From Epiperipatus broadwayi (Eukaryota > Onychophora > Udeonychophora > Euonychophora > Peripatidae): a stretch of DNA of 64,000 nt. The stretch is from contig JAQFVV010012416.1 in NCBI GenBank assembly GCA_028023455.1, positions 1,729,767-1,793,766 on the forward strand, written 5' to 3'. Below, one piece after another: positions 57,400-64,000 of the stretch (the stretch's first letter is position 1; every line of letters starts with the position of its first letter). The notes under the pieces are model-generated. The model saw nothing but the letters and a program-made list of their open reading frames with translations. It was not told the DNA's origin and did no database searches. A program made the position numbers and the translations under genes.

Positions 57400-57510
57400 G
57401 ATCATTTATCTTTTCCACATGTGTGTCATCACGTGTATCAGTTGTATAAGATTGAGTGGATAGCTAAAGGGAGCTTAAAAGTCGATGTTCAAGTCCCCTT
57501 GGGTTAAATT

Positions 57511-59069
57511 CTATTTATATAAACCTATATTCATTCCATGAATATGACTGACTAGATCGAAAGCAGTGCCAAGCTGTAATTTTAAATAAATTATAATTTT
57601 TTCAGCATAGTGTATCATCACTATTTATTTTGCGTAAAATCACTTGAGAAATAAAATAAATTTTTTTATAATTCCACAATTTGAACTAGTTTCTCAATCC
57701 AAATTAAGTTTCTGCTATATATATATATATTAAATTTCAGATAAATTAAAATTAAAATATACAATTTGTACTTATTTTAAGTTCACGTGTTTTGGCAACA
57801 GCGCAGAACATGATTACTAAGTGGAAAAAAAAATTTTCAACTAATTTCATTATAAGATTTTTAAAATTGAAATATAATATATCTGAAGCAACTGATGGTC
57901 ATCATATGTCTAACATAGTCCACACTAGAGTTACTCTAAAAACAAAGCACATAATTTATAAGGAGAGACAATCTAAAATAAATACTATGCATATAATAGA
58001 AAAAAATCTATGATAATTACGTTCACTCATTTTCTTTTTAACATGTCAGTTTCTAAACTTGAAATTAGTTATTCACTTAATGTTGAGGATTTCTTTAGCC
58101 AACTAATATGCGTGAGTATATATATAAGTTACAGATATTTGCGTCAGTTATTGTTTTCTGTCAATATATGCAGGTCAATATTGCCTTCCGGAATAACGGT
58201 CGCCTTTGTAACTATGTTCAAATCTGGGATTGATAGAATACATTAAAAAAATATAACACATTAATTTGTTTTCAGAGTCTAATTACATTTAGAAAATGTC
58301 TTTCAGATAGCCATACTTTAGAAACCCAGATTCAATACTAATCAGTAGATGGCGATTTAGCTATTCCTAGCTAGAGGATTCATGAAATCTACTCAGATTC
58401 TGAGAATGTTGGATAACGTTTTATCCATTAATGGACTAATTTAAGCCTGCTTTATCTTCAATTTTTTACATGTTTCCTAGCTCACATATTACATATCTTT
58501 TTTCTTTTTATATTTACAAGTGAGAAAATTAAAATTGTAACCATTTGAGACTTCATCTTATGCTGTTCTTGGCTGAAAAAGGAATTTTCTGTAACTGAAA
58601 TGAGGCTCTTTGATTAGTTTTGGAGACCTTGAAAAAAACTGAACAGGAGAATTCACATTATTCTTGTTGTGACTATTATTACTATAATGTCATTCTTATG
58701 GCAAATGAACGTGGATAAGCTGCTTACCACTACTCATCCGCCAGTGTATGACTTTTTTATCTTAGAGTTTCAGAACAAAAACATCATTTCTTATCAGTTG
58801 CCTGATAATTCTTAACTGAAATATCAGTTGAGTTTTCTTGTAAACAGGATAAAATCTTGTGAATAATCTTATAAATATTTACATTCATGACAGACAAAAC
58901 TAAATAGGGTTCTTATTCCCAGGGAAATGTGAAGTCACCAATTAAGGCTGCAGCTGGTAATCAAAGATAGAGTGTGCTCAGAGTCTTGATTGCAGACTTA
59001 GGTTGCCATTCAATGACTTTTTATTTCGATATCACTGCAGATAACTTTCAAATGAAGAAAGGTAGCATG
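57511..59069. other. No gene; CTCF-like motif
   Basis: TCAGTAGATGGCG at 58342-58354 matches the CTCF core except the first base. Two adjoining open frames (57792-58013, 58010-58246) carry no recognisable domain. The right part (58650-59060) is less A+T-rich and may be 5' sequence of the RTE copy. Confidence 0.35.
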
Positions 59070-60284
59070 AAATTGTGAGAGCAATCTAATACTAAAAGGG
59101 GTGTTGTTGGAGTTTGTGAAATTAAAAAAAAAAGATGAGGCTATTGATTTGGAAAATGGGTATGTTCTTTACTACAGAAGTACAAATATTGAAAGCACAT
59201 GTGGAATGGAATTATTTTAAATAAAACATGGGGGAATAACATTCTATTAGATATTGAAGGTTATTGGAAAGAGTGACAATATTAGTTATCATCTTAATGA
59301 AACATACCAACTGCAAATAGTTCAGGGTTAAGGACACAACAAGTTTTCATTATGTTGAAAAAATAGAAGATTTTTATGTGGAAATATAAAATGTGTTTGA
59401 TCGCACCAAACATTTTAAAATTGTTATGGAATATTTTAATGTGAGAATTGATGAACGATTGAAAAAAGATAAAAGTGCTGTGAATAAATTTGGTCATGTG
59501 ACAGAAACGTGCAAGGATATAAACTACTGAAGTTCACACAAAAAAAAATGTATCATGAATTCATTTTTTGGAACAAGATAAAGTAGTAAACAGAAATAGA
59601 TAGAAAAGTATCCAAACGAAGACAGAGCAGAAATGGATTATATTCTAACCCTGCTAATGTGTTTCACATCTGTAATCTTCTTAATCAATTCAACATAGGC
59701 AGTGACCATCAATAAGTGAGATATAAAATACACATTAATCTAAAAGTAGACAAATGAAAACTACTAAGAAGGACTGTATTAACTGTTGATTTCCTAACAT
59801 TCAGAAACATACCACTAAATTTAAAATGAAACTTACTAATCATTTTAAAATAGTGACAAACTCTGGTAATAAGCTGAAATTTAATAAATATTAATAAGAA
59901 GATCATCGATATTCACTCTTATAAAAATGACCATAAATATTGTTGGTACAAAAAAGCAAAAATATGCCACTAAATTTTCAATTGAAACAAAACAATGCAC
60001 GAAAACTGAAATTTAAATGATGCATTCAACTGATCATATATAGAGTTTTGTAAACTGATATGAAAAAGCATTTATACTGATATAAAAAAAATATAACTGT
60101 GATATTTGACAAGAAAAGCTTAGAAGAGAATAAAAGTCTAAGAAATAGAAAACATCTTGGTATGTGAAAAAAAATTATTTCAGCAATCAGAAGTAATGAT
60201 GGAACTATTATTAAAAATGAGATGTCTTCGTAAAATGTATGCAGAGTTCTACAAAAAAATTATATACAGTAGCAAACTCTCCAT

Positions 60285-60350
60285 ACAGTAGTGCCACCCA
60301 GTGCAAGCCTTAGTAATCAATGGATGCAAAAAGATTTGAGCATAAAATCC
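60285..60350 (-). repeat. Family A fragment inside the RTE copy
   Basis: The reverse strand matches 1968-2040: TAGGGATTTTATGCTCAAAT, GCATCCATTGATTACTAAGG, CTTGCACTGGGTGGCACTAC, TGTATGGAGAG. Only one arm is present. The hammerhead core would lie to its right on this strand, where LINE-K now begins. Confidence 0.7.
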
Positions 60351-60359
60351 CTAGTAAGT

Positions 60360-61183
60360 TTACTTTCTTGCAAAGAGTAAAATGAAAATGTTTGGTAGAT
60401 TGTAGTTTATGGATAATAAAAGAATAGCTAAAATAGTATTTAATTGGGTTATGAGTAACGGGCAGGTAACAAGATGGGTGAGAAAGGTAATGCGGTATGC
60501 AAAAGATTTGGATAAAGAATTTACATCAGTATATTTGTACAAAAGATGGGATGATTGTATTAAGAAGATTGTTGAGTGTTGTAGTAGTAAGGAATGGGAT
60601 AAAAGAATAGATTTATTAATAAAGAATAGGGAGTTAGAGAGATGGAGAATTAGTATGGAGAGTAAAAAGAGTTTAAATATATATAGAAATAAACAGAATA
60701 TTAGGTGTGAGTTAATATATGATAATAGTAAGGAAAGTAGTTTATTGTTTAAGGCTTAAACGGGATCTTTAGCTACAAGAGAATATACATGTAAATGGAA
60801 AAAAAAATGGGTGATTTATTTTGTAAATTATGTAAAGAAGGCATAGAAAATATTAGGCATTTGTTAATTGAATGTAAACGCTTGAAAAGAGAAAGGGTAC
60901 ATATAATGAAGTTATGGAAGAATAAATATGAAAAAAGTGATTATACAGAAAGTGAATTACTGGTATTTATGCTCGGTTTGGGAAAAGATAAAGGGGATTT
61001 AAGATATAAAGATTATAGAGTTGACAAAGATTATGTTGTGGAAACGGGATGGAGCAGAATATGGGAAAATTTAGAGTGGCGAATGGAAAATAAAGTGGCT
61101 AACAGGTTTATCTGGGCATAATTGCTGAGATATTCTTGACTTCGTTTAAGGAGAAGCCACAATACATCACATCACATCACATT
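60360..61183 (+). pseudogene. LINE-K 3' half (LINE polyprotein C-terminus with zinc knuckle)
   Basis: A 116-codon frame (60409-60759, MDNKRIAKIVFNWVMSNGQV...) continues past one stop (KA-stop-TGSLATREYTCKWKKK, where R-TGSLATREY is expected) and one frameshift in an A run into a 108-codon frame (60795-61121). That frame has a C-X2-C-X8-H-X4-C knuckle (CKLCKEGIENIRHLLIEC) and ends ENKVANRFIWA. The 3' tail is CATCACATCACATCACATT. The RTG...C-C-H-C arrangement is the C-terminus of many LINE clades; the clade is undetermined. Only two lesions in about 235 codons suggest a fairly young copy. The RT and endonuclease are absent (5' truncation). Confidence 0.82.
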
Positions 61184-61240
61184 ACTGTTTTAACAGCTTG
61201 TGTAAGCATAGGAAATGGTGATCATGTGATGATTTAGAGA
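61184..61240 (+). repeat. Family A tail fragment
   Basis: ACTGTTTTAACAGCTTGTGT then AAGCATAGGAAATGGTGATC, ATGTGATG matches the tail after the family A right arm at 2045-2100, on the forward strand. With the reverse-strand arm at 60285 it brackets LINE-K, suggesting that LINE-K inserted into a head-to-head family A element. Confidence 0.6.
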
Positions 61241-62240
61241 AAACAAAGCACATCTGTTATAAATTTACTACACCTTCTGAATTTCCAGGTATTTTAAAAG
61301 AAAAGTTGAAAAATGCAATTAAAATCTAAGAAGAAGAAAAAGCTCCAAGTAATGGAATTCATCGATACTTTATGTGAAAAAATAATAAAAATATTGGCAA
61401 AGCTGTATATCAAATATCTTAATGATAAAGTTGTAACAGAGGATTGGAGGAATGGAATAGTAATATTGATATTTAAAAAAGGTGATAAAGAAGATAGTAA
61501 AAATAATCTACCTATTAGTTTTATACAAGAACTTTACTAAGATAATTACAAGTAGTCAACAGTGAAATTTGAACACAAACTAATCAAAAAGGCAAGCTGG
61601 ATTTACAAGTAGTTTTAGGACTGTAAATCACATCCAAATACTAAAAGAAATTATAAAAAAGACTAAAGAATACGAGTTGTTATATTTTGGATTTGACGAA
61701 TTATGAAAAGACATTTGATTCTAAAACATTTGCACACTGATCAAAGCCTTAAATCATTAAGATCTGAGATATTCATACTCTGAAGAATATTCATTAATAT
61801 GTCTCAGCAGTGATTAGATCACACTATGAAACTAAAAATATATACAAGATGATTCCATATCTCCAAATTTTTTTATAGCAGTTTCAGAATAAGTATTTTG
61901 TGGGTAGAAATGGAAAGCAGAAGGAATAAAAAAACATGGCGCTAATTTAAGTCATCACAATTTTGTTTTTGCAAATAATGCATCCAAGTTTCAGGAAATA
62001 TGGAGAGAATTATCATATAAAAAAAGTAAGAGGGTAGGACTAAAGATGTATACTAAAAAGACTAAAGTAATATTCAATGTATTTTTTCAAAAAAAGAAAA
62101 TAAGCCATTAATAAAATATAAAGAAATCTGAGAGGTTCTAATCAAGAGATACGATGCACAGTGCTTTTCCAGTTGATCTGGTTAATTTTAATTTTGTCTT
62201 TGCAACAGTAAATATATAAATTTCCAACATTAGTAAAACC

Positions 62241-62478
62241 ATGAACCCGCCGAAAAAATGTAAAATCAGTGATGAATGTTGTGTGCTTAATGAAGAATGG
62301 ACAAGCAAATATTTATTTCATAATACAGGGAATAAAGCAGTGGGTTTATTGTGTCATCAAAAAAAGGTGCGGCCTTCTGTTACCCTCCGCTTCCACAAAA
62401 TGCCTCCCCGACTTGTGGCCCTCCGCTAACCTCCACTTCCAGAAAGTGGCCCCCGAGCCAAAACAATTGCCCACCCCT
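62241..62478 (+). mobile_element. Non-autonomous hAT element fragment
   Basis: The start of a hAT transposase-type frame reads MNPPKKCKISDECCVLNEEW then TSKYLFHNTGNKAVGLLCHQ, resembling the N-terminal K-RK...F-E-W...YLF....G-..CL-C block of hAT proteins of the GTF2IRD2/ZBED kind. It joins at about 62370 to a G+C-rich segment ending TTGGCCACC-like ...CAATTGCCCACCCCTG, whose complement CAGGGGTGGGCAATTG is a typical hAT terminus. The left terminus was not found. No zinc finger or catalytic core is complete. It interrupts the RTE copy. Confidence 0.6.
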
Positions 62479-63065
62479 GCACTAGTCTTTATTAAGTCAT
62501 TCAATTCTGCCACTATAACCATAAATTCGATAGTCATTAGCAATGTGGGTCCTAGTCCATATTTGCTAACATTTGCAAATATCAGTCATTAATAAATCCA
62601 TTTATGAAGTAAATGAACATGTCTTTTTCTTGAAATAAATTTAAAATTAAAAGAAAATATGCCTATGTGATGGGAAAAAAAGGTTTCAGACTACTCAAGA
62701 AAGTATAAAGAGATGTATATTAAGAAGGATTAGATGGTATCGTAAATGAAATACGAGAGTGAAAGAACAGGTATCACTGATATTATTGAAAGAAGTGCGA
62801 AACTGAAATAGCGATGGGATGGACGGACGTATATCTAGAAAAAATGATGATATATAGCCATTTGAAGTCTTAAATTGAATCCCAAAAGAATGTGAAAAAA
62901 ATTCAGAAAGAGACCACTGGAGATGGATGGATGAAATAAGAAAGTTTGTTGGTATGATGTGGAAAACAGCCTATGGCTCAAATAAACATTAATCTTGGAG
63001 AGATCTTTATCTAGCAATGGATCAATAATGATCGAAAATCATGATGATGAAGACCATCGAAATAT

Positions 63066-63841
63066 TCAATAAAATACTAACATTAACATAAAATAACTAT
63101 TTGTGTATCAAAATTGAGATGTACTTTCTGTGTCAGATATCAAAATTCTGTAAATACATCTTTAAATGAATATTAGAACTATTAAAATGGATAATCCACT
63201 ACTTTAAAATTATATTCATATTAATGATATTAACTTTTAATTTAAAAGATTGTCAATTAAATTTTTCTTGAATATGCAAAACTGATATGGTTTGATTTAC
63301 ATAAAAAAATATGAAATATTGTTCCTAATATTTGAATTTGTATGAAAATATTAATACTATTCTATCATTCCATTGATGCTAAAATCCTTGATATAATATA
63401 TTCTTACAATTTGACTCTTAATTTTCCAGGAATCCAAGTAAATTTATTCATTATGCAGCTTCATGATTTGAAAAATGATTCTAGTATTCAACAACATTTT
63501 TTTATAAATTAAGAAAGAATTAGAATCCCTATATAGTATTTTTGATTATTGTAGGCTTACAACTATCTAAGTTTCTTTACACAGCTTAAATTAATAGAAC
63601 ATTGCTCATGGTTCTTATCAACAAAGAGACCAGACTTCTTATTCTTTAAAGATATACTCCTACTCAAGCGGAGTCTGCCTAATATATCTCCAGATTACAT
63701 ACTAGATATACATAAAAGTTTTATACTTTTGTTTCTTTTTTTAATATTGACTAAATTTAAATAAAATAGATAATAAAAACTGATGATTAAATAGAATTTA
63801 TTTAGAGCATCAAACTAGTTTTCATTCTTTTTTCACAATCA
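63066..63841. other. No recognisable feature
   Basis: A+T-rich spacer between the RTE 3' end and the terminal LINE-K fragment. Nothing is seen. Confidence 0.5.
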
Positions 63842-64000
63842 AATGTGATGTGATGCACCGTGACTTCTCTTTTTTCAGAGTCAGGAATCTCTCAACCACT
63901 ATGCCCAGAGAAATCTGTTAGTCACATTCCCTTCCCTTTCCCCACCCTAAGTTTTTTCCATATTCTTTTCTATCCTGTTCCATCTCATTTCCACAACATA
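63842..64000 (-). mobile_element. LINE-K 3' end, running off the window
   Basis: The reverse strand matches 61030-61183: TATGTTGTGGAAATGAGATG, GGAAAAAACTTAGGGTGGGG, TGACTAACAGATTTCTCTGG, GCATAG, ending GTGCATCACATCACATT. The identical (CATCA)n terminus confirms the 3' end of the family. The element continues beyond position 64000. Confidence 0.85.

Larger units (their letters stand above)
56890..57510. repeat. Family E element, copy 4: fullest form
   Basis: Left arm 56905-57100, centre 57100-57305, right arm 57306-57505. The outer ends (ACATACTTTCAAACTCCCTT... and its complement ...GGGAGCTTAAAAGT) are more diverged than in copy 1. The centre matches copy 2 on the opposite strand. Each arm has a hammerhead with its 3' side outward. 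The reverse strand carries a 94-codon frame (57096-57380) covering the centre. It lies directly beside the Penelope-like pair. Confidence 0.78.
59070..63065 (+). pseudogene. Near-full-length RTE-type LINE interrupted by nested insertions
   Basis: Endonuclease pieces: GVCEIKKKDEAIDLENGYVL then YYRSTNIESTCG, then DFYVEI, then FKIVMEYFNVRIDE (decayed GDFNAKIGE) and KYPNEDRAEMDYIL. After an insertion (60285-61240) the reverse transcriptase resumes at KKKKLQVMEF and NGIVILIFKKGDKEDSKNNL then PIS, followed by QAGFTSSFRTVNHIQILKEI, FVFANNASKFQEIWREL (catalytic Asp residues lost) and RVGLKMYTKKTKV. A hAT piece interrupts at about 62150-62480. The C-terminal block follows from 62660 to a GATGATGAAGACCATCG tail. 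Without insertions its length fits a full RTE frame. Many stops. Confidence 0.83.

Noticed and set aside
57792-58246. Two adjoining forward frames of 73 and 78 codons
   Set aside because: No recognisable domain and no match between them and other elements in the window.
62346-62543. 65-codon reverse frame
   Set aside because: It is the antisense of the hAT terminal segment.

Overview
The window looks like repeat-rich, strongly A+T-rich nuclear DNA from an animal, most likely an invertebrate. I cannot name the species. No convincing host protein-coding gene, rRNA or functional tRNA gene was found. Almost every recognisable feature is a mobile element or a remnant of one: RTE-type LINEs, a second LINE family ending in a zinc knuckle (called LINE-K here), Penelope-like elements (PLEs) with GIY-YIG endonuclease remnants, tRNA-derived SINEs, a hAT fragment, and many small elements built as inverted repeats.

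Layout. 0-10 kb: a LINE-K 3' end, two copies of a small element with a hammerhead-like core (family A), two RTE 3' ends, family B and a fold-back element (family F). 9.7-10.1 kb: the first copy of family E, an inverted-repeat element with a hammerhead ribozyme motif in each arm. 12.6-13.2 kb: a PLE remnant. 14.6-14.8 kb: a long palindrome with a hammerhead-like core in each arm (family C). 18-21 kb: two related tRNA-headed SINEs and another family B copy. 22.7-28 kb: five RTE pieces, including a near-complete reverse-strand copy (endonuclease, reverse transcriptase, C-terminus) with two fold-back elements inside it and a tandemly duplicated 3' end. 28.8-31 kb: a diverged direct duplication. 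32.2-33.2 kb: two more E elements. 33.2-43.6 kb: a long tract without open frames, holding an 80-bp minisatellite at 41.6-42.4 kb. 43.6-45.9 kb: a PLE endonuclease remnant and hairpin-GAAA motifs. 46.3-46.6 kb: the only promoter-like cluster with a possible first exon. 49.5-53.1 kb: RTE, family D palindrome, a second RTE-like lineage, and a hairpin-GAAA element. 55.6-57.5 kb: an inverted pair of PLE fragments next to the fullest E element. 59-63 kb: a degraded RTE with LINE-K plus family A sequence and a hAT fragment nested in it. The window ends inside another LINE-K 3' end.

Most interesting point: several unrelated-looking small families (A, B, C, D, E and the SINEs) carry the same arrangement, CTGANGA - hairpin - GAAA, usually inside inverted repeats. 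In family E the consensus satisfies the whole hammerhead ribozyme fold, including an extended stem I. Hammerhead motifs are known from PLE terminal repeats and from animal retrozymes, and PLE pieces lie nearby, but E elements with ribozymes in inverted terminal arms deserve direct testing. All calls come from reading the sequence by eye. No database search, alignment or folding program was run.
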